Shown here piece after piece: positions 1 to 15,074 of a DNA stretch of 64,000 nt. Both the position numbers and the translations under genes were made by a program. The notes below the pieces were generated by a model. The model searched no databases, was not told the origin of the DNA, and worked only from the letters and a program-made list of their open reading frames with translations. The stretch is from Hippophae tibetana (taxonomy: Eukaryota; Streptophyta; Magnoliopsida; Rosales; Elaeagnaceae): NCBI GenBank assembly GCA_037013495.1, contig CM072811.1:47809452-47873451 (forward strand), read 5' to 3'. Position 1 is the stretch's first letter. Every line of letters begins with the position of its first letter.

Positions 1-3000
1 ATATTAGAACAAATGAAATCACAATGACTAATACTAAATTTAGGAAAAGATATTACAGAAATTACTATATTTAAGTCGTTGTTTAATTAATTTATTTAAA
101 AAATGTGTTTTTAAGTTAATTTATTTGTAAAAAATATATCAAATAGAGATAATATTATTTTTTTATCAAATTTTTTGTTAAATAAAACGTAATATTACAT
201 GTGATATATATATATTTTTTATTTTTCGATATACATAAATCCAATAAAGTAATTTTTAATTAAAAAACTATTTAAATTTTTTAAAAAACTTTCGACAATG
301 ATTTGGTACAGCATATATATTTATACTGTTTGATGCAGTGCACTAAATATGTATTTGATATGCCTATATTTATTTTATACTGTTCGATGCAACACACTAA
401 ATACGCGACAATGATTTGCTGTACGGTACGTATAATATAATAACATATTATAAATTTTAAGTAGTTAGATGTTTGATATATGATACATGACACATAAGTA
501 GTCTTATTTAATCCTGCTACAATTACTTAAAGTGGTGAAATAAATTCAGGAGGCCGGCTAAAACCAATAAGTTTTCATAAGAAAAATATATTAATATTCT
601 CATAATATAAATTCAAAATATTATATTAATGGTAATTTTATTTGTATATATTAAAATTAAAGTTTAATTATTATTAAAATAAAAATAATATTTTATATAT
701 TTTTATTGTATCATTAATAAAAAAAATTATAATAATATTATTACACATAAAAAATTTGTTCATTAAGATAAATTTAATTAGTTACCTTAAATTTTTCTCC
801 TCTCTTAACAAATATTATTTAAATTTATGATAGTACAAAGTTGGGCAAAGTATTCTTTATTTTTAATTCAATAAAATTGAATATAATATAACGAGTAAAT
901 GTTCATTTTTATATATATTATATTATATGAAAATTTTAATTTATTATTTTTAATATATATTTTTTACAATTAATTACTTATATTATTATAATCACCTTTA
1001 ACCAACCATTACATTAAAAAAAATTAAATTTTTTCTCTCTCTCCTGCATTATCTTTTTATTTTTCTATAATTCAAATTTCAACATCTATTTAAAGATCTT
1101 AAATCTATATCTTTATTAGAAAGAAAAAAAATTATATTTATGTTAAGTTTTTTTAAAAAAAAATTAAATAAAAAAATTATTAAAAATAATAATATAAATA
1201 ATCAATTATAACGAAAAATAACAATAATATTAAATTAAAAATTATCACCTAACATAAATATTAAAATAAACATTTGATTCTATATAATATAGTCGCAAGA
1301 CAACATATAGCAAAGTGTAGTTTGAACTTACGAGTTTAAAATGGTGATAATATATAATTTTACACATATTTTGTACATAAAATACTTATATCGTAATTAC
1401 ATAATTATTTTAAAAAATAAATTATTTCTACCTTTTATAACGTTATGTTTAATAACGATTATAATTTTTTATTTAATAATAATTTTTTTTTATTAATTTT
1501 TTTATAAAAATAATCATCAATATATATAACAATTTACATTTAGTGATTTTTAAGAAAAAATAAAAAATCACCTAAAATTTGTTTGGTAAATTTATGTTTT
1601 TTTATTTTTTTTTTCAAAAAAATTAAAAATGATTATCATTTATAAATTTTAAGTTTTTAATAACTTTCAACCCATATTTATATATAAAAAATTCATGAGA
1701 CTAATTTACTTTTTTAAATAATATTTAATCAAAATAAATAAAAATTATAAATCTAAACACGATTTAAAAATCTTATTTTTAATGATTTATGAATCACTCA
1801 TTTTTTTTAACAATTCCTTAAAAATATGAAAAATCAAAATCAAAATTTATTTTAAATCATATATAATTAAAAAATTAAATTTAATAATAAAAATTATTAT
1901 CAAATATACTTTAAAATAATTATGTTTCGTATCACCGTATAAGTAATTTATGTAAATTTATTTTTCAATTTTTAAAGTATAAGTAGTTATGATATTAAAT
2001 TAATATGTAATTAAATGTATATTTTAAATATTTTTATAGGTTTTGAGCAACAAATAATATAATTTGGTACCAAAAAAATTAAATAAATTATATAAATTGT
2101 AAAATTTAATAAAATTATCAATTTAATTCAATTTTAAAATTAAATATTTTTTTGAGAGATTAAATTAAAAATCTCTATTATTTAAATATAAAATTAAAAA
2201 GAAAGTAAATAATAAAGTCGCATGCTCAGTCAGCCAATCCGACCGACCTCGACGGGTGGGTTCCTCGTTTTGACGCAGAAGTTCACTTTTCATTTAGGTA
2301 CATAGCAGTAGAGAGAGAAAGATAGAATGAAAAAATAGAGAGAGAACAATTAGAAAGAGAAAATAGAGGGGGGAGAGAGAAGGGAGGAATTCGTTGTTTC
2401 ATTTATTTTTAATTTTATCTCCCAAAAAATATTAAATTTTTAAAATTTAGATTTATAATTATTTTATAAAATTACTTGATTAATATAACTAACCCAAAAA
2501 ATTTCAATATCAAAATATAACATCATTATAGTTACAAGATGTTTATATGTTTATGACTCAAACCTTATTTTTGTAAGAAAATCATAGGTAATATTAAAAA
2601 CTAAATACTAAATTGTAGAATGATTACGTGGGCATAATTTATAGATTTATAGTAAAAAATAATCGTCAAGCATGTAGTGACTATTTATTGTATGTTATTT
2701 TACCGCTATAGTTTTTATACTTTGAACACTTGAAAACTTGACATTAACATCATTTTAATACTATATAATTAGTTACCATCAAAAGGTTCTTAGTCATTTT
2801 AGATTAATATTTTTATATGAAAATTATTAATATGATAAAATGATTAATAAGAAGCAACATATTCAATCTTACCGAGAGTGAAAAAAAAAGCAACATATTC
2901 AAATATAAATTGTGAAAGTTATAATGGGATCAGGATGTTATTAAAAAAAAAACTTGATGTCAAACTTTGGATCTAACAAAATATCCGGAATCCGGACCAA

Positions 3001-6000
3001 ATATGTTTACATAGTAAGCTTCAATCTTCTTGGACAAATTCAATTTAGATCCACTAATCGACTTCCGGACTTTTTTAGTTAGATCACATTGCAACTTGCC
3101 ATTTTGCAATTGCTTACTTATACCATCATATTACGTTGCAATTAGCAAATGGGTATCTACAGTGAGTTACTGTTATTAATATAACTATTTTTAAATTGAA
3201 TCATAAATTATATACTTAAAATCGTTTCAATTTTGAAGTTTTTTTTATTCACAAATAAAGTTTTGGGACAGTTATTAAAAAATATTCAAAAAAATATATT
3301 TTTTCAAATTTTTTTAAATTTATTTTATATACTTACACTAAAAATCAATAAACCATAATTATTAATTAATATATAAATTAATTAAATAAATATAATTAAT
3401 TTAAAGTACGAATTAATACGGTTATCAATATAACTATATCCGTTATCTCATGTTTAATTTTTTTATATCCAAAATCGTACTTATTTTAAAAATTTATTGG
3501 ATAAAAATTTAAACCAACAACAAACATAACCGAAACTATATTTTTTTTTTGCCCATTTCTAATTACAATTGCTTAGTTATACCAAAATTGTCCTTTTAGG
3601 TAGAAAGTGTTGGGTTTAGCAATTTTGTTTTTGGTGAAAAGGAAAACAAAAACACATGAATAATCAATTATAAAATTGATTTTTTTAAAATTTATCTCTC
3701 AAATAAAAAATCGAGATGTGCGATAAAAGAATTTGAAAAGAGATATAAAAGTATATATAGTTTTAAACTATAGAAATTAAAAACTAAAAAAACGTCAAAG
3801 GAGCACATTGTTAAAAGCAACTGAATGAAAAAATAGTTTTTTTTTTCCTCCAAAGGATAAGCAGAAATTGAATGTGACTTAAATAATTTTATAAATATAG
3901 ATATAGAGACTCAAAACTCTTTTTTTTTTCTTTCTATTTTTGCTACAAACTCAAAACTCTTTTATTTACGAGGAAGAACATTAAAAAGGAAAAAAAGAAA
4001 AGAAAAGTACTTCTCAAGGACATCGATTTTATACTTGGATTGAAAATGACATGGTTGAATATTGATAATCAAGGAAATCATTTTCGTGATATATAACCAA
4101 TGGCCGTCCTTGGTATCAACAAAACTACTTTTTAAAGAGAGAAAAAATTGTTGGAAACATGTCAATAACAATTCAAATTAATGTCCCAATGAAGATTTCT
4201 CTTACAATTTCAAAGATGATTTTATTAAGTGTAATAATACAAGTATTAAATAATATGTTATTGTTATATTAAATATTAAATTAAAATTATAAAATATTGA
4301 AATAATAATAAATTTACTTACTAATATCATATTAATTATGTATAATGAATATAAAAAATAAAAAAAATATTTAAGCTTTTCATAAAAAAAATTTAAAATT
4401 TTCTTTTATCTTCAATTAGCAGAGACAACAATATTATAAAACTTGTTTAAAAAAACATTTATAAATTACACATAGAGGTATCAAATAAATTAATTTAGTT
4501 TTCAATTTGTTTTAAATGAAATATAGTTAAATTTAATTCATCTCAATATTTTGAGTCAAGTTTAATTCATCACATCTTTAAATGAATTGAGTATATAATG
4601 TTATTTTAATTATGATATTTCATAATGTTACTGTATAATTATAAAAATATTATCAATAATAAATATATTTTATTTTATTAAATAAAATAACGAGATGTTA
4701 TAGCTCAAGTTTCATAAACTAATTGATTTAGGATTTTTTTCGATTAATGTTCTCATTCAACTGCTTACTTCACTAGTCACGTGAACGCATGCATGTATTT
4801 CTTTTAGAACTAAGCTTCAAAATATAGTGTTGATCAAGTGCTCATAATTAGGGTTGTAAATTTAATCTGACTCAATCAATGCGGTTTCAAATCTGAATAG
4901 GTACATCCATGTCCAATTAATTTTAGAATCATATTTACGTCCAGATATTTTATATTTTAAATTTAAATTTTATAAAATATATATAACTTTGAATATAATA
5001 TGTTACTATTTTATAATTTTTTACATCATTTAAAGTTGAGCATTAATATAAAAAAAATTAAAATTTCAAAAAAATCATTTCAAACCAATCAAAATGTTTT
5101 CGAATCAACCATTTAACTTACTTTTAATTTAAAAAAAATTCAATCAACCTAATCCAAAAATATATATGACTCAATAATGCCCTGATTTCAATTCAAATCC
5201 GAATTTTGAATCAAGAATTCGACTTACCTGCTTAAATTTAAATCACTTAAATCACTACTCATAAATTGGTAAATATTTCAAAATTTAAAATCTTTACATT
5301 TTCATTTTGTGTAATAATATTTCATTTCAAACTAAATAAAATACTATTTTATCTATAAAAGAATTATACTTTTACAAACACAAATAACTAATATATTTTT
5401 AATGAAATTAATCAATCTCAAATTATAAGGAAACTATTTTGACTTAAACTGTAATTTTTAATTATTTATATACAAACTACAAATATATATATGAATTTTA
5501 GTGAAGTCAAGTTCCGTAAACTCTAGCTATGACTTTCTTTTATTTCTTCCTATATTATTTAATCAATCTATTTTATCTTATCAAAGAAAAAGATATTATT
5601 CTACAGGAACCATCTCCGATAGAATAGTTTTTATGGTATCTACGTTTTTTATTATTTTTAATAAAATACATATTTGTGTTTGCTCATCTATATCTTATTA
5701 TAAGGTGTTTTCTTTTTATTTATATATTAATTTAAGATGACTTATTTTATATATATGAATTTTTTTTAATTTTTTATTAAAACTTTAATTTTTTATCTAT
5801 ATATATTGTATATATGTTACGTCTAATATCTTAAACATTAAAATATATTATTAATATTTAATTATTTTTGAATAACATTCAATATATCAAATAATTAAAC
5901 ATTTGGTTAAAGAACATTTAGTTTTAATTTATCAAATTTGATTATAAATATATTTAGATATATAGATTTTGATATAAATTGTATATTTAATCTTTGCTAA

Positions 6001-9000
6001 TTTTTTCTTAAAAAAAATATTTATATACATATTTTTTTAAAATAAGAAGTTTGTGTAATCATTTATTTGGTAAAAAAATGGATTTTTCTAACCAACTTTT
6101 AATACATTTAGTAAAGATTTTGTACTTCTTCATTAATGTAAAAACATAAAGTAATCAAAATAAAATACCTATTGGGATTACGAGAAAGCCAGAAACGTAA
6201 CTAGCTAGTAGTACAAACTATGAATTCTTATGGAAAACCCTAGAGCAATTTTGTTCTTTTTTTTCCCTCTCTCTAAAATCTTCAAAATATTAATTTATTT
6301 TTTTATAAAAAATTCCTCTCTGACCGGTTTATTTTTTTTATATTCACAATCTTCTTATTAGTTATTTTAAATAAAAAAAATACATTTGTATTATTTTTTT
6401 ATCTAGATTTTACTCTAAATTGATTTTTCAACAAAATATTCATATATAATGATCTATATCATATTTATACATATAAAATTTATATTTTATTGTTAATTTA
6501 AATATTTATAATATCTAAGATCGTGAAGATTATAATATAATATTAAGATTTTATTTTTAATAAAGAATAATCAATATATCAATTGAAGTAATCAAAAATT
6601 TAATTGAAAAATATCATAGTAGAACGAAGGATAAAAGTTCAAGATTTTTAGTTTTAGTTTAATAATTTTAATTATTAATTTATTTAAATTAATGATTTTT
6701 TATCTAAATTATACATTTAATATTTAATTGAATCCTAAATGTTAAACTAAATAAAGAAGAACGTAAAAGAAAGAATAAAAGAGAAAATATAAAATTTATA
6801 ATAATTTTAAATTATTAAAATATCTTTTAATTTTTTTTCATGTATATGTATATTTTTTAACCGATTTGTACTTTTTATATATATGTTTCGTATTCATATA
6901 TTGACATATATTATTATACTACAAATGAGGCTTTCATCACTACTACAACTACTCCTTTTTATTTTTTTAATTTGTATAGTTGGATGCTTGATGGTTATTT
7001 CTAATTTGTCTAAATTTGATGCTCAAATTCCATATCTTTATCTAGATTTTAGAATTTTCAATCTTAGATAATAAGTGTGATTTTTTAAAAATAAAAAAAA
7101 TACGGCGTAATTGTTTGGTTAGTAATGGAATATTAATCTAAGAATACACATAAAAAATAACGAAAGTTTACATAGTTTTGACAAAACATGATATTTTTTT
7201 AATTAAAAAAAATTTAATGATCAAACATAAAATTACTAGAATAAATAAATATATCTTAATAATTACAAGATTAAAATATTAATAGGATAAATTTATTTAC
7301 AACCTAATCTTTTATCCAGATAAAAAAAAACTCTTTATGAATAATTAAAAAGAATAATGTGGTTTTTTAGGCCATTGAATAATGATGTTTTGACAAAAAT
7401 TAATTGTATAGGTGAATAGTGATGGTCTTGTGATTACTTATTATGCACAAAAATGATATAGGCCGGCTGTATATATAACTATATATGTCGGCTTTATTCA
7501 TATATCTAAAATAAATAAATTTTCATGGTTGCAAGATACTAATTTATAGAGGCTTACTTGTTCTTTCCACAATGAGAGAAAAATTGAAACTCTTTCATTC
7601 TGTCATCAGTAGAGAAATTATGTTCTATTTTTATGTTCTCTTTAGTTATTTGATTTAATATTTTTTTTCACTATTATTTATTTATTTAGAACGTGATAAT
7701 TATTTTATCCCATTTGAATTTTTTAAACAAAAAATCTTTTATTTCTTTAAAATTTGCCCTCATTTATGAATAATACTTGCTTTTGTTTTCGTAGGGAGAA
7801 GATATGGGCTTTTTAGGACTCACCCAATCTTGCAAAATACAAAAACAAGAATGGTTAACAATACAACCAAATAATTAAGTATAATGAAAGAAAATATATA
7901 TTAAACAACTCATATACATAATTTAATAATCAGTATACAGCATAGAATCAACCGGAAATCATATGATACCAAGAAAGCAATAAAGAATGTGATGGAAAGA
8001 AATTAATATAAAAATAAATACATTTAATTACAATCAAATCTTTATAAAATATTTAAATATATTTCTTATTGTATTAACAAAACATGCAATCATACAAATA
8101 CATACAAATGTGGTAAATTCATATAAGAATATTTAAAACAATCACTGGACATTAAATAATTTATTGTGTAAATCAAATCAATAGTTCACAACTTAAATAA
8201 AATATTAATTAATACCTATTACAACTATGCTTAAGATGTTTTTATTACTGTTTGTATAGAAATTACGATATGATCACCAATCCAACTATCTTCCAAAGTC
8301 TCACCACCACTTAATATGACACAATTATTAACTATCATTATTTGTGGTAACATAAGGCTAGAGTAATCTCATGCATAATTAACTATATATAAACTAAGTG
8401 TTGGTATTAATTTGGATTTTAATTAATCCACTTCAAAACTATTTTACAAACTATTCAAAGTTTCACCAATATTAAAAATCACTAAAATTATTGATGATAG
8501 AGAATTTAAAAAATAACTTTAAATTGAAAACCTTGAGTTTACACACTTTAATAGTTTTCACACGTTTACTAATTAATTCTCTTTAAAGAAAACCTTGGAT
8601 TGTTGGGTACCTTACTGATTACATCGACAAAGTTAATAGTCTCAACGACAAGAATAATAATCATTATACCTCGCTAGTCTCTTATAGACTACTGTGTCGA
8701 CTGCATAGATAAACCCTCGATGAGGACATATGAGCTCTAGAAAATATTTTTTTGTTTGAAAAATTAATCAAGTAGTTTTCCATAAATACCTACAAATCAA
8801 CACAAAACAACCTAAAATATAAGCACAACCTAACATGTTAATTACATGCTACCAATTTCACGGTGGTGTGTACTGTAAGATGCAATCATATAAAATGTTT
8901 GGATTATGTGAATGTGTAAAATATTGAATCGTTTGTAATTGATCATATATAAAGAAAGACAAAATACTAAATAAAATAATATAAAGTCCATATTTTGTAT

Positions 9001-9030
9001 ACTAACATAAATACAACTAAGAATTATAAT
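1..9030. other. AT-rich intergenic DNA without recognised gene
   Basis: No open reading frame here resembles a known protein; the longest are 60-80 codons in low-complexity AT-rich sequence. The stretch is mainly poly-A/T and TA runs. Exceptions are a short local duplication near 293-420, a GC- and GA-rich island at 2221-2390, and isolated single motifs. It is most likely old, decayed repeat DNA, but I cannot assign families. Confidence 0.6.
2221..2390. other. GC-rich block followed by a polypurine (GA) tract
   Basis: About 60 bases of balanced or GC-rich sequence (2221-2280) are followed by roughly 85 bases almost entirely of A and G (about 2308-2390). Both stand out sharply from the surrounding AT-rich DNA. 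GA tracts of this kind are common in plant core promoters and 5' leaders, so this could be a promoter or leader remnant. No coding sequence follows in either direction within 1 kb, so no gene is assigned. Confidence 0.4.
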
Positions 9031-9031
9031 A

Positions 9032-9260
9032 CTTACATTTTTGTTAGAAATTTAGGCCCAACTTAACCCAATAAGATCTACTTACATTTTTTTGTTAGAA
9101 ATCTAGGTCTAACTTAACTCAATAAGATCTTATTAAGTTAAGGGTTGCACATACTTATAAGTAGCATTGTTGTCTTGCTCTTGACTGATGTGAGATAAAG
9201 ATACTTAATAGCCCCCCTCCACATGGTAGATAGAGGTTATGACATGTGGGTCAATTCCAG
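9032..9260 (+). repeat. LTR-like fragment with a 49-51 bp tandem duplication
   Basis: Two adjacent copies of a roughly 50-bp unit (9032-9080 and 9081-9130) each contain TGTTAGAAAT, a start typical of plant LTRs. They are followed by a TATAAG box-like motif and a C-rich segment near 9210. This resembles part of an LTR or a short TRIM-type repeat. No matching partner LTR was found in the window, so the family is unknown. Confidence 0.3.
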
Positions 9261-9599
9261 GCATATCTGTAAGGGTCCACACAAATACATCATAAGTGGT
9301 TTTTTAAGAAATGTGATATTTGTTATCTAACCTCTACTCTTAAATTGGCACCCAACTTTAAAGAGTGTTCTTCAACTTCACCTCCAACTTGTAGATCCTC
9401 AACCCGACTTGAATCAACCAATTATACTAGACACGTACCTTTTGGTCATTTTTTAAAAGACCTACATTGTAATTGCTACTTTGGAACCCTCTTTTTTCAT
9501 TATAACATTGTAACAACTCCTATTTTTCTCATGGTTTCTTTTTATCTCTTTTATGTTTTCCTCTGTTGGTTATTTAATGACTTGGTGAAAACTTGATAG

Positions 9600-10650
9600 A
9601 ACTACCTTCATCTTATGCATCCATGGTCTCCCCAAAATGGTGTTGTACTAGACTGGGACATCAATTACCATAAAGTTAGTCATAACAATTGATTTGATTA
9701 CTATGACTCGTAACATCATAGTTCCAATAACATATGTGGTACTACTATTAAATCCTAATAAAGGCAACTCCTTCTTTATGATTTCGTCATCTTTGAAGCC
9801 TAGCACTTTCATTATAGCAAGGAAAAGAAGCTCGGTTGAACTCTCGGTATCAATAAAAATTCTACAAACAACACATGACCATACCCGTAGGGTGACTACA
9901 AAAGGGTCTTTATGAGAAGCTAAGGCCTCGTCATTACTGGTGAAGATGATTATGGTAGAGGTGGTCATCTATGCAAATTATAAACATAGGGAGCCCCAAG
10001 CAAGTCTTAAGCATAGAGGACTTAATGCATTAAATTTAGTGGGTAGTTGATTGTTCTCTATTTCATCATAAAAGTGGGAAACATATAATTGTTTGTAGTC
10101 TCTATCCACATCATAATATGATTTACCATTGTCTTTCCTTCGATTAGTTTCTTCGAAGACTTCATCTTTTTTCTATTTGTTTCTTCTAGGGCTTGAAATC
10201 GTGCCTCATACATCCTTCTTTTTTCAAATAACTGTTCATTGTTGTGCTTGGTTGCGTTGTGACTCAACTTCAAGATCATGTTGTTGGATATCCTCTACTA
10301 TGTTTTTAACTCTACCAAGCTCATTTCTCCTTGGAACTACCTCAATTTCCTTAATCAAGTCATTAGCTCGACCTAAATAGGCATCTGCATTTGCTTAGGC
10401 GTGTAGCATTTCATTTTCTCGTATGGTTTCCTCGAGTTCTCTTATGAGCTCAAGAAATTGTTATGCTAACTCTTATTGAGGGTTGACCTCAACTGTTAAG
10501 ATGTTATCCCATGAGACCATTTTATTTATTAATCTCAATCTTTTCTAAGCTCGAGTTTCATTCATGATGAATGTAGCTTTAAAAGAGCTTGAGGTGAAGT
10601 TTTAATTTATTGGGGTTCTCTCTCAAGACTCAGGATGAATCCTATAAAAT
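9600..10650 (-). mobile_element. Ty3/gypsy retrotransposon remnant (gag-protease part)
   Basis: On the minus strand a 106-residue frame (9648-9968) matches the protease region of plant Ty3/gypsy polyproteins. It has a DTESS active-site-like motif in a context such as RIFIDTESSTELLF, followed by the VMTNFMVIDVP block. The adjacent sequence down to about 9600 encodes a GRPWMHKM-like stretch, which is typical downstream of that protease. Sequence upstream in element orientation (10058-10640) has the charged, helix-rich character of a gag region. The copy is broken and old, and no LTR pair could be assigned to it. Confidence 0.6.
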
Positions 10651-12368
10651 ATAATATTAGAAACAAAAGCTTGATTTTTAAATCCTAAGCCTTATTATAT
10701 GTGCAAAAATGTTAGGAAGATTCGATTTTGAAGAGAAACTAGAAAGAAGTCATATAATCATAATAAATTATGTATATCTTACATTGGGTTCACACACATA
10801 TATAAAACATTATATATACGCGTATTGATTACATAATAGTATACGTCACAACATGTTAAGAGGTAAAATAATAAATATATAAGCTAACTAGACTCGATCA
10901 AGTTGAAAAACTAGATGATTAATCTTTCGATGAAGCTTTGGGAAGATCAATATTCTAAGTGTAAGCACAAATGAAGTCTCAAACATAGTAGATTATGGAT
11001 CATACTCTTAAAAGGGTCAAATTAAGAATAAAATTTTATGTTTAAATAAATACAATTAAGGTAAAAAACCTCCCAAGGAGTGTACATAAATCTTATAGAA
11101 TTAAAGTATACTTTAAAAAAAATTATTGAATCAAAATATTACAATAGAAAACAACAAATTTAAAACAATCCTTCTATAAAATCTCATGGTACTCTCACCT
11201 GACCGTAACAATGTTAATTTCGATTCTAAAAATATTAATTTCTGATTATTTATAACAGGAATCGAAGACTATTTCAACGGGTCGCAACTGGACCTGTCAA
11301 GGTCAAACCAATAATTTGAGCTATTGTTCGGCTCGGGAGAGAGAATGAGAAACGCTAGTCACAAGAATCACAACTTACCTGTCACAACCTTAATTAATAC
11401 TTGATATTATTATAACTATTATTTATTTATTGGTCGGCTATTTGTTTATATTTTATAACAAGGACAACGCTGGAGACACAACCGAAACTCACCGAGCAAA
11501 AGTCAAAGAACTTGTAATTATTGATGATTCATTAAAAAAAATAACGATATTATTATAATGCATTTTATAATTATAATAATTTATTAATTTAATTTATTTA
11601 ATAATAATAATAGTTATAATAATATCAATTAATATTTTATATATTTTTATTAAGAAAAAATGTCATCACCATAATTTCTTTTTCCTTCCCTTAATCAGCA
11701 TACAACATTATAAATTTGAAACTAACGAGTAATATATTATTGGGCCTGAAAAACTATTGGGATAATAAATTAAATTGATGTTGTGGTTTAGAGATAAGAG
11801 GTATAAATGATAGACACTTCTCACCGAAAGAAAGATACATCTTTTCTAAAATGTACCAATCTTTCTATATAATGGTAGACGGTAGGATATAAAAATATTT
11901 TATTTAAAATTTATAATACAAAAATATTACACTCATTTAATATGAAATAATGTGCTATATGTTTTTCATAATGAAAATATTTGAGGTAAATATAATAAAT
12001 ATTATTTTATAATTGTAAATTTTAAATGTAATATTTTTATTATTTTACCAAATTTTTCTCTTTATATTATTAACGTGAAGTTAATGACTATCATATAATC
12101 TTGATCCACTTCGGATGTAAATTAATGAGAGACTTACAAATTTACTTACATTTTCATATCTATACTACTTAAATTTTATCACGTTTTAATATTATTTAAA
12201 AAATTAAATTATTTTTTTTAATTTTTAAAATAATTATGACACGTGATAAAATATAAAATATATAAATATAAAAATGTGTATAAAATTAAATTATATTAAC
12301 ATTTATATATGTATCTATAATTTATTTATTAACCAATATTTATGGTTCTTTTTAGGTACCATTTTCAT
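10651..12368. other. Intergenic DNA without recognised gene
   Basis: No coding similarity is recognised. The part near 11190-11345 is less AT-rich and may still belong to the neighbouring Ty3/gypsy remnant or its LTR. The rest is AT-rich with short poly-A/T tracts. Confidence 0.45.
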
Positions 12369-14179
12369 AGTTAAATGAGAGAATAAAAGTGATTCTTTAA
12401 TGAATATTATTTTAAATAATTATCATTATATATATAACTTCAACGAAGTGAAACTAACACCCTTGCAAACTATTCAAATAATACTAACTAACTAACTAAC
12501 GAATTAAAGAATAGAAAGTATACAATGCATTACCAGATAACTACACAATGCTTAATATCCTCCTTGAAGCAAATAGGGAAGGAACCATAAGTTTAGTATA
12601 CATTGAACAAAAGAGCTATTTAGTGGGTTTAGTAAAAATATAAACCAATTTTTTAACTAATGGAGTGAAGCGTACATCTAACTCCTTCTTCTCCACCTCA
12701 TCGTGTATGAAATGTTAATCAATCTTAACATACTTTATACAACTATGGCACCCTAGATCGGTGGTAAATTACTTGGTACTAACATTCTTACAAAAAAGAA
12801 TTGGTGTAAGAGCCATAATGGCATGCATATCTTGTAGCAAGTAGGCCAACCACATCACCTAAGAGATAACGATAATCGATGCCCTATACTCAACCTCAAT
12901 ACTACTTCAAGAAATCACTTTGGTTACTAGCCATCTAATACACCAAAGAATCACCAAAGAAGATGCAATATCCATCTGTGCTTCTCCTATCATCACTTGA
13001 GTTGGCCCAATCTAAGTTAGTGAAACCAATGAGACCAAGAGAGAATTATTTCTACAGAAGAATGCCAAGATAGGACACATCAACCAATTACCTTAATGCT
13101 TACTTTAGTGTAATCTAGTGTACTATGGTAGGAGTTTGCAAATATTGGAATAATTTTCTGATTATGAATGTAATCTTAGGATGAGTTAGGATACAATATT
13201 GCAAACCATGAACCAATTGTCTATAAAAGGTTGGATCATCCAAAGGATCACTATCAAATTTGGACAATCGAGTAGTAGAGCTCTTTGGTATAAGTAGAGG
13301 CTTAGAAGAGACAATGACATCCTTAGGGACTAAACTCATGACATACTTATGTTGATTAAGATAAAAAAGTGTCACCATCACACTGGACTTGAATGCCAAG
13401 GAAGTAGTTGAGATCACCTAAATCCTTCAAGCTAACCAATGAATTTTTGAATAAATTTCACATTGCTACTGGTGATAATGATGTCATTCACATACATTAG
13501 GATGATTATGACTTAAGCCTCTAAGAATTGAACAAACATAGATATATCTACCTTAGATTAAGTGAATTTCAGCTGAAGTAACTTGGATGTGAGCTTTTGA
13601 AACCATGTTTTAGGTGCTTGCTTGAGCCCATATAGTGCTTTGTTTAATTTGCACACAAAGTGAGGTATGGAAGGATCTAAAAACCTTTGTAGTTGATCCA
13701 TGTACACTTCATCTTCATCCTTACCATGGAAGAAAGTTATGTTAACATCAATCTACTTGATCACTTATCTAAAAATGAGTGCTAAAGTGAGCACCACACA
13801 TACTATTTAAGGCTTGACTACTAGTGAGTAAGTCTTAAAGTAATCGATGTGATACCTTTGTTTATACCTATTTGCCACAACACTATATTTATACTTATCT
13901 AAAGAACTATCACTCTTGAGTTTCACTTTAAGGAGCCATTTATAGCTAAATATATGCATGAAGGCATAACTGGTTCTTTATAATAAAGAAGCTCGTAAGG
14001 GGACTAAAATGATAGAAAATTAGAGGGAAGTCATTTTGAAATAAAAATAGAGGTCCTAAATGCATAAACCTAATACTACTTATGAAGACCTGCATGAAAC
14101 AACAAAACAAGCCCTTTATCCACTATCTTTCTCAACCAAGACTCGGCAATATCATTTTGTTAGGAGGTGTGAGAGTAAG

Positions 14180-15074
14180 TGTTGGAAAAGATGAAGTTTA
14201 TAAAAAAATTTAAAGCCTTGTCCCACATTGCTTTTTTACATTATTTAAAACATGTATAAATAGTGAAGAGTTGGCTATTGGGATTGGGTCCCAAGTGATA
14301 CCCATTTTTGTAGAAGGGGAGAAGACCTAGGCAAATGTGATACCACACGCGTGCGCGTCGCCGCCATCCGACACGCCGACTGTGCCGAGTCCGAGTGCGT
14401 GTGAGGTGAGGTGGCATTTCATTTTTTGGAAAAATTATTTTTTTTACAAAAACGTTTCCAATCAGAAAATGGTTGTTATATATATATATATATATATTCT
14501 TAAGAGAAAAAAACAACCGTCATTTCCTTTTACTTAGTCCGTTACTTTTCATTATTCAAAAAAATGGTCGTTATTTGTCTTTATTCACAAAAATGTATGT
14601 TATTTGTCTTTACTCGCAAAAATGTCAGTTACTCATCTTTACTCAGAAAATGACTGTTACTCTTCATTACTCAGAATGACCGTTACGCTCTCCATTATTA
14701 TCATAATGGCCACACGGTTTCTGAAACCTATAAATAGAGGGCCTCAACTCTCAGTTTTAACACAACAATCTGCAAACTCATCTCTCTACGAAAAAATTCT
14801 TTCTACAATTCTAAGTTTTTTTTAGTTTTCCGAGCAACAAATTTTCAGGTGTAGCATTCCAGTCTTCATCAGTGCAGTGAAGTTCTGAGACAGAGATTAA
14901 GATTCTGGGTTGTTTTATCTTAGGGACGACATGGCTGTGTTTTCTTGCACAAATTGGGCAGAGCCGCGAAACGTCTTAAAGAGAGCGACCTAGTCCGCGA
15001 CTCAACCCAAGCAGTTCACACCAGGTTATCAGTAATATTGTTTTAGTACTGTTATTAACAAAATTGTTTCAACA
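14180..15074 (+). repeat. Left LTR of the nested Copia
   Basis: It starts TGTTGGAAAAG and ends TTTCAACA. It contains a (TA)n run of about 11 units at 14477-14498 and a TATAAATAGAGG box at about 14730. A downstream tract is shared with the right LTR. It matches 17721-18696 along its whole length. Confidence 0.9.

Noticed and set aside
5501-7071. Short frames of 60-80 codons with membrane-like composition (5501-5740, 6883-7071)
   Set aside because: Phe/Ile/Leu/Tyr-rich composition is expected from AT-rich DNA in any frame. There is no similarity, splice context or codon-use signal.
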